From Bacteroidota bacterium (GTDB lineage Bacteria; Bacteroidota; Bacteroidia; AKYH767-A; OLB10), in NCBI GenBank assembly GCA_016713925.1, contig JADJOH010000007.1:979501-1043500 (forward strand): 64,000 nucleotides of DNA, in the 5' to 3' direction. The notes beneath the pieces were generated by a model. That model was not told the origin of the DNA. It ran no database searches and saw only the letters and a list, made by a program, of their open reading frames with translations. How positions within the stretch are numbered: the stretch's first letter is position 1; each line of letters begins with the position of its first letter. This document shows positions 30,501-38,922 of this stretch, piece by piece. The position numbers and the translations under genes are program-made.

Positions 30501-30602
30501 GGAAATTCCCTGACCACAATCTATACAGAGCTGTGCTGCTGATTCAAAAGGGTGCAGACAAATGGTTAAACAGATGATGAATAATCCTCTTAATGAGTTC
30601 AT
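27567..30602 (-). CDS. SprB-repeat surface protein with glycine-rich region and T9SS sorting domain
   Basis: 1011 aa. A signal peptide (MNSLRGLFIICLTIC...) is followed by a glycine-rich repetitive region (about 85-275, many GGxGG and GGNGG turns). SprB-like repeats follow, for example around 314-372 (PYTFQWSKGS, AGTYTVTITDATGCSYTD) and around 854-915 (GGTSPYYIQWINSG, IADSKGCIKND). From ~931 there is a type A sorting domain (AIAPNPGHGQFIV). Such proteins are T9SS-exported adhesin-like surface proteins; SprB itself is a gliding adhesin, but this one is far smaller and no gliding gene is adjacent. It lies 67 nt upstream of the aminopeptidase. Confidence 0.85.
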   Translation of the reverse strand: MNSLRGLFIICLTICLHPFESAAQLCIDCGQGISGSFKASKDTSLISGNYDFDTFIIDEGVMVTISGNQPLIIRCKTDAEINGILNLSGGNGEDGIPNLTGGIGGLASAGGFNGGDGVYNNSQAILSGNNGNGPGYGSGGQTGSGAGAGFSVQGNACNLPGGISYGDSIITQLLGGSGGGGGMARTGAVSAGGGAGGGILVLKSCGSLIIGLNGGILNNGGNGGNGNINGFPGGGGSGGTIYLAAKNVEIHGIVSANGGAGGIDANNDSCYSSCSGSPGRIRIDYKDFVLDGSIFPTAYIHPLFYAGIRRAVNAKCYGTASGFIKTRANGGEKPYTFQWSKGSTADEMDELMAGTYTVTITDATGCSYTDQVSISQPSEIIPEVVSYPPTCESKNDGQLLFHASGGTPFPYQKTLFTTLWSNSSSNGIMFDITVNKKVKLKRITLSLPSSSLQQLSIFFKQGTMIGAETDSSQWQLVNSFSVTGMGNDEDTPLDISSLDELLPGRYAFYVYNHSGKINSVTSSVIGNTFNYDHILTVHDGLSRDQSASVFTASQKGAMNLAGGITYVVRQDDQFNYNFISNGINSAFNDNLPEGVHQYVISDALGCLISDTVTIPPAGKMNISLVEMKSPRCSYSTDGSIEINAIPSLNEKFCPTSIPYSLPSNGMLLNFAVAQPIKLNGFDFYTSQIGQMHLYLKSGTYVGQENSSSAWTYLGMYPVTTAGSTGITSILLNNQQTLTPGIWSIYAYSDTDLFRNLDSVTSFSNTDITFLQSMSRTGNTGAFLTSEKMNAHFAGTLRYFQTATAMSYQWNNTTHSNLINNLSGGTYTVTVTQNNECNVSKSYDLTAPDPITIKEYITPETEEEQNGSININVDGGTSPYYIQWINSGTTGNSLQQLPSGNYPVFIADSKGCIKNDTLYVNRITNPVKSEGQLAIAPNPGHGQFIVVKEVNGMEDCTLRIFDCLGRLTYKSETNILSLMTNGVNLSHYADGNYIIRVNDQDQIFNARLVIIR

Positions 30603-30868
30603 GAATAATAATAGCTAATTTCATCTGGTCTACGTGGCTTTTAAGGCCGGGTTTAACCATTTATTTGTTTTGTAAGAAACTTCCGGTTTTAATATGAATA
30701 TCAGTAATTATTTCCGGTGACTCACAAAATATTGCGTTAATGTACTTTTATTTTTCGATGGTAAAATGAAGAAATGTAAATAGTAATGTAAATAAAATAT
30801 AAGGTGCACTCTTCCCACCACTTTTTCTAGAATAATGAAGTCGAAAATCTAAAAAGATATGAATGAAG

Positions 30869-32349
30869 CTATACTAAATACAAACTAAAAACTGTAATTA
30901 AAATAATTCCAATCACATCAATGATTAATCCTATAAATGCCAGCTCCTTAACTTTAATATAACCGCTTGAAAATACTATCGTATTGGGCGCCGTAGCGAT
31001 GGGTAGCATAAATCCGAGTGAGGCAGCCAATGCAGCAGGAACAAGAAGGGTAGCAGGATCAGAAGTGAATCCCGCTTGTAAGGAAATTAGTATAGGTAAA
31101 ACCAACTGAATGCTGGCAACATTGGATGCAAACTCACTGATGATAGTGACCAACACACAAATAAATAAAATCATTAATCCCAAAGGTATTTCTTTAAAGG
31201 CATGTAGATTTTGCGCCAGCCAGTTACTTAACCCGGAGGTTTCAAATCCTTTGGCTAAGGCAAATCCACTACCAAAAGCAATATAATTTCGTAAGGTAAT
31301 TTAGAAGCCTCGTTCCAGCTTAATAAATTTCTTCCCTTTTCCGTTTGTGAGGGAATGAGAAACAATAACAAAGCCACTGTGACTGCCACAGTGCTGTCCG
31401 TGATCTGCGTAGGGTATGGAAATAGAGAAGCCCATCCTTTTAAAGTAGTTGCACCGATTTGAAGATCTGCCCGCGTAAACCACAATAGTGCAGTCAGGAT
31501 AAACAGGAAAGCAACGACTTTTTCATCAGTAGTCCATTTGCCTAATTTGAGTTTATCAGTCTTGAAAATGATAGGGTCAAAAGGAACGGATGCAATATGT
31601 CGCAAATAAATATAACGCAATACAAGAAAGGTAAACACCAATAATACCAGTGACATGGGAAAGGCAAAGGACATCCAGTTGATGAAGTTAATAGGATGTT
31701 CGGAAGCAAATTTTTCATTGTAGGCTCTGAAAAATATCATGTTGGTGGGCGTGCCTACCAGCGTAGCCATTCCACCAATACTTGCGGAGTAGGCGAGACC
31801 AATTAATAAAGCAGAGGAGATTTTCCGGTGGACTTCCTTATCGGGAATATGATTTTTCAAATGAAGTATAACAGCCAGTACAGCCGAAATCAACATCATT
31901 ACAGTAGCCGTATTCGATATCCACATCGACATAAAATAGGTGGTAAACATTATACCGAACAAAATGCTGGAACTCGACTTCCCTGTAGAGGAAAGAATTC
32001 CCAATGCCAGCCTTCGGTGCAAGCCCCATTTTTCAATGGAGAAAGCTATCATAAATCCTCCTATAAAAAGGAATAGTATGGGATCCATGTATTGGGCCGC
32101 TATCACTTTGATATCGGCAATGCCTGTTGCAGGAATCAGGATGAAAGGCAAAAAAGATGTCACCGCAATATGGGTTATTTCGGTTAACCACCATAGAGCA
32201 ACCCATAGGGTTATCCCTACCATTAACATCACGGTTGGATAATAGGAATCAGGTGATGGCAAAAAAGTACAAATAATAAAAATGAAGGGGCCCACAACCA
32301 ATGGCCATCTGTTCTTTACCTTTTTTACTTCTGTACTTTCTTCTGACAT
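30869..32349 (-). CDS. SLC13/DASS family sodium:anion symporter, frameshifted
   Basis: Joined length about 493 aa, normal for the family. Many membrane segments are visible. The first SNT motif (MWISNTATVMM) lies near residue 150 and the second, SNV (FASNVASIQLVLP), lies in the C-terminal half. Both form the sodium and substrate sites in VcINDY-type transporters of dicarboxylates or sulfate. The frame breaks at the A-run 31274-31277 (one more base gives LPYEIILLFGSGFALAKGF), so the C-terminal part appears as a separate frame ending at 30869. It probably imports C4-dicarboxylates or a related anion at the inner membrane. MarR lies directly upstream on the same strand. Confidence 0.85.
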
Positions 32350-32399
32350 ACGTTAAAAGAGACTTTTGTGAAATGATGACAGAATATATTTAAATGCGA

Positions 32400-32867
32400 T
32401 TAAGAATTATCCTTATTACGCAATTTATCCAAAAGTTGACTCAACTCCAATGCTTCTTCTCTGGAGATTTGATTGGTAATGCTATCGAGATGTGTCTCTT
32501 CCTTCTCCATCTCCTTTAAGAGCTTAAGTCCCTTGTCGGATATTTTTATTTTAGCAACGCGTCTGTCCTTACTGTCTGTTGTTCTGGAAAGCAGTCCAAT
32601 GGTAAAAAGTCGGTTGACCACTCTGCTGGTATCACTCATCCGGTCCAGCATTTTTGCTTTTATTTGGCCGAGATTGAGTGTTTGAGGATAGGTCCCTTTT
32701 AAAATTCGAAGTACATTATATTGCTGATGACTCAACCCATATTGCTTCAAAATCTGCAAATGTTTATTTTGAATCCATCCCGCCGTGAAAAGAATATTCA
32801 ACTGAATCAATTGGTGATGGTTCCGAAATTTCTGCTGCTGTATTTCTTCGTTAATGGTCTTGCTCAT
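32400..32867 (-). CDS. MarR family transcriptional regulator
   Basis: 155 aa from Met at 32867 (MSKTINEEI); the frame is open 10 codons further, into a promoter/terminator region. A winged-helix pattern is seen: QYNVLRILKGTYPQTLNLGQIKAKMLD, recognition-helix region DTSRVVNRLFTIGLLSR and wing TDSKDRRVAKIKISDKG. A box resembling TATCTTCG on the minus strand ends 4 nt before the start. Its targets are unknown: the SLC13 transporter gene follows on the same strand 50 nt downstream and the YceI gene lies just upstream, so both are candidates. Confidence 0.88.
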   Translation of the reverse strand: MSKTINEEIQQQKFRNHHQLIQLNILFTAGWIQNKHLQILKQYGLSHQQYNVLRILKGTYPQTLNLGQIKAKMLDRMSDTSRVVNRLFTIGLLSRTTDSKDRRVAKIKISDKGLKLLKEMEKEETHLDSITNQISREEALELSQLLDKLRNKDNS

Positions 32868-32892
32868 ACGACGAAGATAGCCTGATTTAAAA

Positions 32893-32923
32893 CACAAAAC
32901 CCCGCAAAAAGCAGGGTTTTGTG
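32893..32923 (-). terminator. Terminator of the YceI gene
   Basis: A near-perfect 13-bp stem (CACAAAACCCCGC with GCAGGGTTTTGTG, one mismatch) around an AAAAA loop, 18 nt after the YceI stop at 32942. On the minus strand it is followed by TTTTAAATC, a short T-run. Confidence 0.65.
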
Positions 32924-32941
32924 AATGCTCTTATAAACAGT

Positions 32942-33529
32942 TTACTTGGCCTGTGAAAGTTCCAGATTGATGGCGATTTCCACTTCATCACTTACTACCA
33001 TACCACCTGCTTCAGTCACTGCTCCCCACATCAACTTATAGTCCTTTCTGTTGATTTTGCTTTTCGCTTTAAAACCGGCCTTTGTATTGCCCCATGGATC
33101 TTTTACAGTACCACCATATGTTACGTCAAAAGTTACTTTCTTCGTTACATCCCTGATAGTTAAATCTCCTGTTAATACATAGTTTTTACCTTCTGTTTTT
33201 TTGAAGGATGTGCTTTTGAATACCATTTGGGGAAATTTTTCAGCATTGAAAAAATCATCAGACTTTAAGTGTTTGTCACGGTCTTCATTGTCAGTATCAA
33301 TGGATTTCACATCCACAGTAAATTCGATATTGGCATTGTTGAAATCAGGTGATGTACTTGTAACTTTTCCATCAAAGGCGCGGAAGGAACCTTCCACTTC
33401 TGAAATCACCAAATGCGTAATGGTGAATTTAACATTAGTGTGTGATGCGTCAATATTCCAGGTAGTGTTCTGTGCTGATGCCATTGCAGTTGTTGCAAGG
33501 AATAGGAGAGTAAGAATGTTTTTCTTCAT
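32942..33529 (-). CDS. YceI family periplasmic protein
   Basis: 195 aa. A signal peptide (MKKNILTLLFLATTAMASAQ) is followed by the YceI lipocalin-like barrel: WNIDASHTNVKFTITHLVISEVEGSF, FTVDVKSIDTDNEDRDKHLKSDDFF, GDLTIRDVTKKVTFDV and a C-terminal INRKDYKLMW segment. The family binds isoprenoid-type lipids in the periplasm; its role here is unknown. A strong hairpin follows 18 nt after the stop, between this gene and marR. YceI-MarR neighbours are frequent in Bacteroidota, so regulation by the MarR is plausible but not shown. Confidence 0.9.
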   Translation of the reverse strand: MKKNILTLLFLATTAMASAQNTTWNIDASHTNVKFTITHLVISEVEGSFRAFDGKVTSTSPDFNNANIEFTVDVKSIDTDNEDRDKHLKSDDFFNAEKFPQMVFKSTSFKKTEGKNYVLTGDLTIRDVTKKVTFDVTYGGTVKDPWGNTKAGFKAKSKINRKDYKLMWGAVTEAGGMVVSDEVEIAINLELSQAK

Positions 33530-33687
33530 GTTTTTATGTTTATAAATGCTAAATTAGTGTATTAACAATAGATGTCATAACATGTATTATCGAAATTGAC
33601 ATATATTATTATATATCAATGAATTAAAATTTAACTTATTTTATTAGTTTCCCTAAAAGCCATGAATTACACTAAAAAAGGAAACAG

Positions 33688-33707
33688 GCCCCTTCAATAA
33701 AAGGGGG
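33688..33707 (-). terminator. Weak terminator-like hairpin of the YtxH operon
   Basis: Stem GCCCCTT/AAGGGGG with a 6-nt loop, located 13 nt after the stop at 33721, followed on the minus strand by TGTTTCCTTTTTT. The adjacent eight-G run makes the pairing register uncertain. Confidence 0.35.
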
Positions 33708-33720
33708 GGGAGTTCAAAAA

Positions 33721-34032
33721 CTATTTAATTATACGGCTTATGTATTTATAAACCAATCCTGCAGCGGCCATTTCAACTGTCTTCAACACTGAAGAATACT
33801 TTTGCTTGTTCTCCTCCCCGGGAATCCATTTCAAAATAGCACTATTGATCGAGGTGAAAATCCCGGACGCTTTATCAAATTGGGAACTGTTAAAAGGAAG
33901 AAAACTATTGATAGCCATCTTGCCTAAATTATTCTCCAGAAACTTCAATTTTTCAGTGAGATCCTTCTCTCTCATTTGTATTTCCGTTTTTAATCTGGCT
34001 TGCTCAATATGTAGTTTTTCCAGTGGTTTCAT
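33721..34032 (-). CDS. Small hypothetical protein of the YtxH/holin-like operon
   Basis: 103 aa, not recognised. The N-terminal half is charged and probably coiled coil (EKLHIEQARLKTEIQMREKD); the middle is polar and the C-terminus has a short amphipathic or weakly hydrophobic stretch (VEMAAAGLVYKYISRIIK). Its start overlaps the end of the upstream membrane protein gene by 29 nt in another frame, so it is the last member of a three-gene operon. A similar third gene after YtxH and a holin-X-like protein is common in Bacteroidota, which argues for a shared envelope role, but no function is known. Confidence 0.7.
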   Translation of the reverse strand: MKPLEKLHIEQARLKTEIQMREKDLTEKLKFLENNLGKMAINSFLPFNSSQFDKASGIFTSINSAILKWIPGEENKQKYSSVLKTVEMAAAGLVYKYISRIIK

Positions 34033-34402
34033 GGGATGAATTTTCGTCTTTTTGCTTTTCCTTTAATAATTGTTCTATGATTTTTTGCATCATACTTTGT
34101 TCTATTTTCTCCTTATAACTGAGAAATAAAATAAAAACGAGTAAGTCAAATCCGGAAACTATGGCAAACCCCAATAGTTCATCATTTAGCCATCTACCCA
34201 AATAAAGAGCCAGGGTAATAGAAATGAAAAAGAAAGTAAAGAATCCAAATGCAGCGAGTATTAAAACACTGGTGGCTGATGCCATTGCTTTTGCCATTTT
34301 CTCATAGGCAACCAGCTTCCCATATTCAATACGGGCTTCGACATAAGCGGATAGCTCTTTCCTTAAATCACGTCCGAAACTACTGAATGTTTGATCTTCC
34401 AT
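34004..34402 (-). CDS. Phage holin-X/DUF-type membrane protein
   Basis: 132 aa from Met at 34402 (MEDQTFSSFG); the frame is open ten codons further upstream. An amphipathic N-terminus (about 10-40) is followed by two membrane helices (about 45-68 and 78-98) and a charged lysine/glutamate-rich tail. This arrangement fits the holin-X (Actinobacterial holin superfamily III) family, which in these genomes is not a lysis gene but part of an envelope operon. It starts 4 nt downstream of the YtxH gene and overlaps the next gene by 29 nt. Confidence 0.7.
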   Translation of the reverse strand: MEDQTFSSFGRDLRKELSAYVEARIEYGKLVAYEKMAKAMASATSVLILAAFGFFTFFFISITLALYLGRWLNDELLGFAIVSGFDLLVFILFLSYKEKIEQSMMQKIIEQLLKEKQKDENSSHETTGKTTY

Positions 34403-34406
34403 TTGA

Positions 34407-34619
34407 CTAAACCTTTTTTTCGTGCATTGCATTTATATCGTCAATAAACTCTTTTCCTTTCCCCATCTGCTTATCAAACTCATCTTTTACCTTATTGGCA
34501 GCTTCTTTGACATCCGCTAATAGTTCTTCGGATTTGCCACTCACCATGAGATATCCAATAGCAGCACCAACAGCCGCTCCAACGATGAAGGAGAGTATCA
34601 ATCCTGATTTCCGTTCCAT
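34407..34619 (-). CDS. YtxH domain-containing small membrane protein
   Basis: 70 aa. The N-terminal membrane segment has the glycine/alanine-rich YtxH pattern (FIVGAAVGAAIGYLMV), followed by a helical, charged tail (VKEAANKVKDEFDKQMGKGKEF). YtxH proteins are linked to general stress responses in other bacteria; the role here is not known. It is the first gene of the trio ending at 33721. A -7 box (TAACTTTG on the minus strand, 34636-34643) lies 16 nt upstream. Confidence 0.82.
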   Translation of the reverse strand: MERKSGLILSFIVGAAVGAAIGYLMVSGKSEELLADVKEAANKVKDEFDKQMGKGKEFIDDINAMHEKKV

Positions 34620-34635
34620 TTGATTTTGATTTTCT

Positions 34636-34643
34636 CAAAGTTA
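34636..34643 (-). promoter_or_regulatory. YtxH operon -7 box
   Basis: TAACTTTG on the minus strand, 16 nt upstream of the first gene of the trio at 34619. A TTG candidate is only 14 nt further upstream, which is short for a -33 element. Confidence 0.4.
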
Positions 34644-34808
34644 CCAAATAATTGGAACAAGTCATTTTGAAATTCAATGAGGATAAATAATGATTATTGT
34701 CATTTTGGTACTATTGAAACAAGTTGCTAAAGTGAAAAAGTAATAAAGAATCAAGTCATGTGCTAAAATGAAACAGGACATAAAATATATACAATGTTAA
34801 CATGAAGT

Positions 34809-35795
34809 TCACGCCATGGCTTTGTTTAAATCAAGATCAAATCCGCATTTAAAGTGACCTTCCGGACATTGCCTATGTCCATGTAATCCGCAAGGCCGAC
34901 AGGGTAATCCATTGACTTCAATAATTTTGGAATTGTCAGACAATGGGCCAAAACCAAATGCCGGAATTGTACTGCAATAAAAAGCGACCACCGGGGCGTT
35001 CATTGCTGAAGTAATATGCAGAGGAGCAGAATCATTTACATAATTCATTGTAGCATCCTTCATCAACGCTGCCGTTTGAAGAAAAGTGAGTTTCCCTGCG
35101 AGGTTTATAAGGTTTGATGAAGGGCTATTGCTTTTAATGTTCTCACAGGCTGTTAAATCTGCAGGTCCTCCCAGAAGATAAATTGGAGAATCCGGACGTT
35201 TCTGACGAAGCAATTGGATGAGTTCATTCCATTTTTTAGCCGGCATCTGCTTAGTGAACCATACAGAAGTTGGTGCTAAACAAAAATAAGATCCGACTTT
35301 AAATGATTCAACTGTTTTAAAGTCATCTCCGGAAGGAAATAAGGAAGGGCGCAACTGACTTTTTGCGCCGAATTTCTCTATTAATTTTAGATTTCGTCCG
35401 GTTTCATGAGTGATCTGCTTCGAATCAATTTCATGAACAATTCTACTCGTAAATAGAGAGGATAGAGGATTTTTACTGAATCCAATCTTTTCTTTTGCAC
35501 CGCTAAATGCTGTTAAAAAACCGGTGGAAAGAAATCGTTGCAGATTGATAACGATATCATATTGATGACTTCTTATCGTCTTCAAAATGTTTAGTAAATT
35601 TAAACTCTTATTACTCTTTTTATCCCAAATCAGTACTTGGTGAATCGCAGGATTGTTTTCCAGAAGTGATTCGTTTCCCTTTCGTACCAACACATCGATT
35701 TCAGCAGAGGGGTAAAGACGACACATTTCAGCAATTACAGGGGTAGCCAATATGACATCTCCAATAAATGCAGTTTGAATAATCAGGATTTTCAA
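34809..35795 (-). CDS. Glycosyltransferase family 9 (heptosyltransferase-like)
   Basis: 328 aa with GT-B fold and no membrane segment. It starts with ILIIQTAFIGDVILATPVIAEM, typical of WaaC/WaaF-like enzymes, and has the ADP-heptose region (FCLAPTSVWFTKQMPAKKWNELI, IYLLGGPADLTACENI, NYVNDSAPLHITSAMNAPVVAFYC). A cysteine-rich tail (LPCRPCGLHGHRQCPEGHFKCGFD) is common in this branch. It probably adds a heptose or similar sugar to the lipopolysaccharide inner core. The start overlaps the stop of the upstream gene by 4 nt. Confidence 0.85.
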   Translation of the reverse strand: MKILIIQTAFIGDVILATPVIAEMCRLYPSAEIDVLVRKGNESLLENNPAIHQVLIWDKKSNKSLNLLNILKTIRSHQYDIVINLQRFLSTGFLTAFSGAKEKIGFSKNPLSSLFTSRIVHEIDSKQITHETGRNLKLIEKFGAKSQLRPSLFPSGDDFKTVESFKVGSYFCLAPTSVWFTKQMPAKKWNELIQLLRQKRPDSPIYLLGGPADLTACENIKSNSPSSNLINLAGKLTFLQTAALMKDATMNYVNDSAPLHITSAMNAPVVAFYCSTIPAFGFGPLSDNSKIIEVNGLPCRPCGLHGHRQCPEGHFKCGFDLDLNKAMA

Positions 35796-36415
35796 AGCCG
35801 GGTGTTCGTCGTTAAAGGATGACGCTCATTGTATTTTTCAATGTAACGGATTAATAATTGTCGCTTGTGCTTCAAATTATCAATAGCCATGTATTCGTCG
35901 TAGAGTTCATTGTCATGCCCTTTTAGAAATTCTTCCATCGAAGAAATAGAATACGCATGAAATTCTCCCGTTTCAAAATCCATCATTCGTGGAATAACGT
36001 CCTTTGCATGATCAATGGTCACAGGAGAAAGCGGCGCATTTTTAACAGGATAGGATTCTGTAAAATAACAGAGACTGCCTACAATAGTGAACTTATGCCC
36101 AATTCCCTTTCGTTGAATATATACATCTCCGTCATCGGCAAAAGCAAAAACGGAATCAGGTGAAATTGTATTCTTTTTTCCGAAATTATTAATATAAAAC
36201 AGGCTGTCGGTTTTGAACCATTGCTTGACACTCACTGTCTTTTCAGTTCTTATTTGAAGTTGTGCAGGTGGTATTCCCGGTTTACCGTCTTTTAATTGCT
36301 GGAAGCTGAGATAGACCCCATCGGGCAGTGTAACCGACTTCGTGATTTCTTTGTTTTGGGAAGGTTGTCCTGAACTCCATAAAGGAATTAGGAGCAGGAG
36401 GAGGAGTTTACGCAT
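35792..36415 (-). CDS. Hypothetical secreted protein
   Basis: 207 aa from Met at 36415 (MRKLLLLLLIPLWSSGQ); an earlier in-frame Met at 36424 lies inside the promoter -7 box, so the later start is preferred. A signal peptide is clear; after it the protein is hydrophilic and mixed alpha/beta with no motif I recognise. It is coupled by a 4-nt overlap to the heptosyltransferase downstream. The box TAACTTTG (36422-36429, minus strand) ends only 6 nt before the start codon. Confidence 0.7.
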   Translation of the reverse strand: MRKLLLLLLIPLWSSGQPSQNKEITKSVTLPDGVYLSFQQLKDGKPGIPPAQLQIRTEKTVSVKQWFKTDSLFYINNFGKKNTISPDSVFAFADDGDVYIQRKGIGHKFTIVGSLCYFTESYPVKNAPLSPVTIDHAKDVIPRMMDFETGEFHAYSISSMEEFLKGHDNELYDEYMAIDNLKHKRQLLIRYIEKYNERHPLTTNTRL

Positions 36416-36421
36416 TTCATG

Positions 36422-36429
36422 CAAAGTTA
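36422..36429 (-). promoter_or_regulatory. -7 box before the secreted hypothetical gene
   Basis: TAACTTTG on the minus strand, ending 6 nt before the start codon at 36415. An earlier in-frame ATG at 36424 lies inside the box, which decides the start. Confidence 0.45.
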
Positions 36430-36451
36430 TAACCTGAATCGCAATTGCTCC

Positions 36452-37611
36452 CTATAATTTTCTTAACAAATCAGTGGCTTGCTGTTCAAATTCTCCGTGA
36501 AAGGGTATAACCTTTTCAAGTGCCTTTTTTGTTGCTCGCTGATTTTTTGTTTTCATAAAGGATAATGCACAGTACCACCAGGCGGCTTCCTCATATTTTT
36601 TATCTCCGGATTGCAGGTACTTTTCCAAATGGGTGATGGCTGAATGCGGGTTGTCGATGGATAAATAGGAAAGTCCGAGATAAAGATGGCTTCAGGATGA
36701 TTGCTTTGTCCTAAGTACTTTATGGCTTCCTGGTAATTTTGTTGCTGATAGGCTACTAGTCCTGCGCGATAGCCGGATTCGTCTTCTGCACGTTGAGGTG
36801 CGGAACTGGCAGGAGCTGCTTGACTTCTTGATTTTTTTGCTGAAGTAATTTCAACCTGCTCTTTCATTACTGCTGTTGCTCCGGCATTTTGATCCGGAAC
36901 ATTGCTATATTCATTCGCAGCACTAGCAGGCTGCCTCACCGCTGTAAGGCTATCTGCCTTGCTAAGGGATTCACTTTTAGTCCTATCATCTTCTCTGTCC
37001 GAAAGTGCCATTTTTTCTTCTTGCGCTGCAACAGCACGTTGATTGTAATCCGCTACATCTTCTGCTGGAGTTGTCCTATCAGCTTCCTCCGTCGTACTTT
37101 GCTCTGTATCTTTGATGGGCACCTTTTTCACCGGCTGATTTGAAGGTGATGGCTCTTGATTTAAACTTAATTCCTTTTCAGAAAGGACAGTTCCCGGAGT
37201 CTGAAGGACTACTGAATCTAGGGGTGCAGGATAAGGTTTAAATTCCTGGGTAAACAATTCCATTTCATCCTTTTTGGGCAGTATAAGAAATAAGACTGCC
37301 GTACTCACCACTAATAATGCGAATGCAGCCGCCATTCTCCAGGGGAAAAGCACCTTGACTTTTTCTTCTTTTTCGCCACGTAACAGCACATCAATTTCAG
37401 TATGGAGCTGATCATCAATTGCAGTTATTTGACTTTTGTCTGCCATTCCCTCAAGTCCGGTCATCGCATCTTCACAAAGCTCGCATTCAAGCAAATGATT
37501 TTCAATACGATGCTGCTCGGAATCGGATAGTTTGCCGTTTAGATACTGCACCATCTCTTCCCGGCTCAAACAGGAACCGTATATATTGATATCTGAATCC
37601 TGATTATTCAT
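36452..37611 (-). CDS. Anti-sigma factor with zinc-finger, membrane segment and TPR tail, frameshifted
   Basis: Joined length about 386 aa. Residues ~13-55 form a zf-HC2-like anti-sigma domain (His39-x3-Cys43-x2-Cys46), followed by one membrane helix (~93-112) and a ~170-residue low-complexity periplasmic linker rich in Pro, Thr, Glu, Lys and Ala. The C-terminal part has TPR-like helices (GYRAGLVAYQQQNYQEAIKYLGQSNHPEA). At 36682-36684 one missing T breaks the frame; restoring it gives EAIFYLGLSYLSIDN and a clean C-terminus ending at 36452 instead of 36553. It overlaps the sigma factor gene by 8 nt, as cognate pairs usually do. Confidence 0.85.
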
Positions 37612-38212
37612 TTCTGCTCATGATCATTTTCAAATTTCTCTTTCCATTTTGAATATCGCTCTTTACCTGATTCATGTTAAATCCGGTGATGGATTCTACT
37701 TGCTGATAACTTTTTTCCTCCAGGTAGAAGAGTTTTATACATTGCTGCTGATGCGGTTCGAGATGTAAAAGTGCCGACTCCATGTCGTGCAATTGCTTCT
37801 CTTTCTCACCACTTTCTTCGTTTACCGCATGCAAGGGATGTTTTGCAGCCTCATTTTCCATAATATATGGATCGATTCCGCTAATTTCTTTGGAACCGCT
37901 TCTTAGTATCATCAGACAATGGTATTTGGTTACTGTATGCAGCCAGGCTTTGAAATGCTGTATCTCATGTCGCTTTAGTTCCACAAAGAGCTTTTCAAAG
38001 ACTTGCATCGCCGCATCCTTGCTCTCATCTTCATCCTTGAGATATTTCATGCATACCCCGAAAACCAGATGGCTATAACGCTTGAACAAGATACCCAAAT
38101 ACTCTTTTTCGTCGCTTTCCCGATACAAGACGACCAGTTCTTCGTCACTCAAATTTCCTATGTTTTCGTCGGATTTCAACTTTTCAAAAATAGGTATATT
38201 GATGTAATACAT
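37604..38212 (-). CDS. ECF-type RNA polymerase sigma factor
   Basis: 202 aa. Sigma region 2 is recognisable (LGILFKRYSHLVFGVCMKYLKDEDESKDAAMQVFEKLF within residues ~40-80, with AWLHTVTKYHCL), and region 4 is the C-terminal helix-turn-helix (LEPHQQQCIKLFYLEEKSYQQVESITGFNMNQVKSDIQNGKRNL within ~150-195). The anti-sigma gene follows with an 8-nt overlap and presumably sequesters this factor at the membrane. The regulon cannot be read here; no promoter matching itself was identified. Confidence 0.9.
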   Translation of the reverse strand: MYYINIPIFEKLKSDENIGNLSDEELVVLYRESDEKEYLGILFKRYSHLVFGVCMKYLKDEDESKDAAMQVFEKLFVELKRHEIQHFKAWLHTVTKYHCLMILRSGSKEISGIDPYIMENEAAKHPLHAVNEESGEKEKQLHDMESALLHLEPHQQQCIKLFYLEEKSYQQVESITGFNMNQVKSDIQNGKRNLKMIMSRNE

Positions 38213-38287
38213 GGGCTGGAAGAAGGTGGAGTTGTATTAAAGTTGAATTTGTGCTTCCATCTCCCTTTAAAGCTAGTTTTACTGTTG

Positions 38288-38845
38288 CTACTTATTGTTC
38301 GATTTCTGATCCGGTTTAGCAATTTTCCTTAATTTTTTTAGTTGTGCACTGAATGCCGCGGTGTTTTCAATTTGACTTCTTTCCAGCGCCAGTTCCACTT
38401 CGATCCTCAAGGCTGGATGTTTTTTTGAGAGGTCAATCAGAATGCCCAGCGCATTGCAATGAACAGCAACTGCCCGGTTTCGCTCTAAGATTAAACCCAG
38501 ACAAATGTCAATAAAGATCGTCTCAAATTTTTTGGGGAACCCATTGTCGTAAACGGCCCCAAGGATATTTCTGAGTACAGGGTCAAGGTTAGAACATTGA
38601 AGAACGGAAATCACTTTTTCTGTGGAGTTCTTTGCTTCCTTAGGATGCATCTCCGCCCATGTTCGGAATACCCATGAAGCTTTTGCAGCGATATTGGCGT
38701 CCCGGTGCAAGGATAATTTCAATAATGGATTTCCGTTGTCACCACATGTATGGGCTATAGAAATGATGGCCTGTTTACTTTTTGCCTGTGAAAGCAATTC
38801 CTCCAAAGCGGAAATAGTTATTTTATTCTTAGAATTATTTCTCAT
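38288..38845 (-). CDS. Hypothetical HEAT-repeat-like protein
   Basis: 185 aa, all-helical in appearance with no signal peptide. Short helix pairs of HEAT/ARM character are visible (NPLLKLSLHRDANIAAKASW, FIDICLGLILERNRAVAVHC, NALGILIDLSKKHPALRIEV). The function is unknown; a protein-interaction role is only a guess. It is divergent from phoH across a 77-nt gap that holds a TTATATTTAC promoter-like stretch. Confidence 0.6.
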   Translation of the reverse strand: MRNNSKNKITISALEELLSQAKSKQAIISIAHTCGDNGNPLLKLSLHRDANIAAKASWVFRTWAEMHPKEAKNSTEKVISVLQCSNLDPVLRNILGAVYDNGFPKKFETIFIDICLGLILERNRAVAVHCNALGILIDLSKKHPALRIEVELALERSQIENTAAFSAQLKKLRKIAKPDQKSNNK

Positions 38846-38922
38846 TTCCTTTTCAACAACGAAGATAAAGATCAGCGTAATGTCCTTATATTTACATCGT
38901 AAAATAAATAAAAACAGAAAGT

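Noticed and set aside
34004..34402. Prophage holin.
   Set aside because: No lysin, structural or integrase gene is near; the YtxH neighbours point to an envelope operon.
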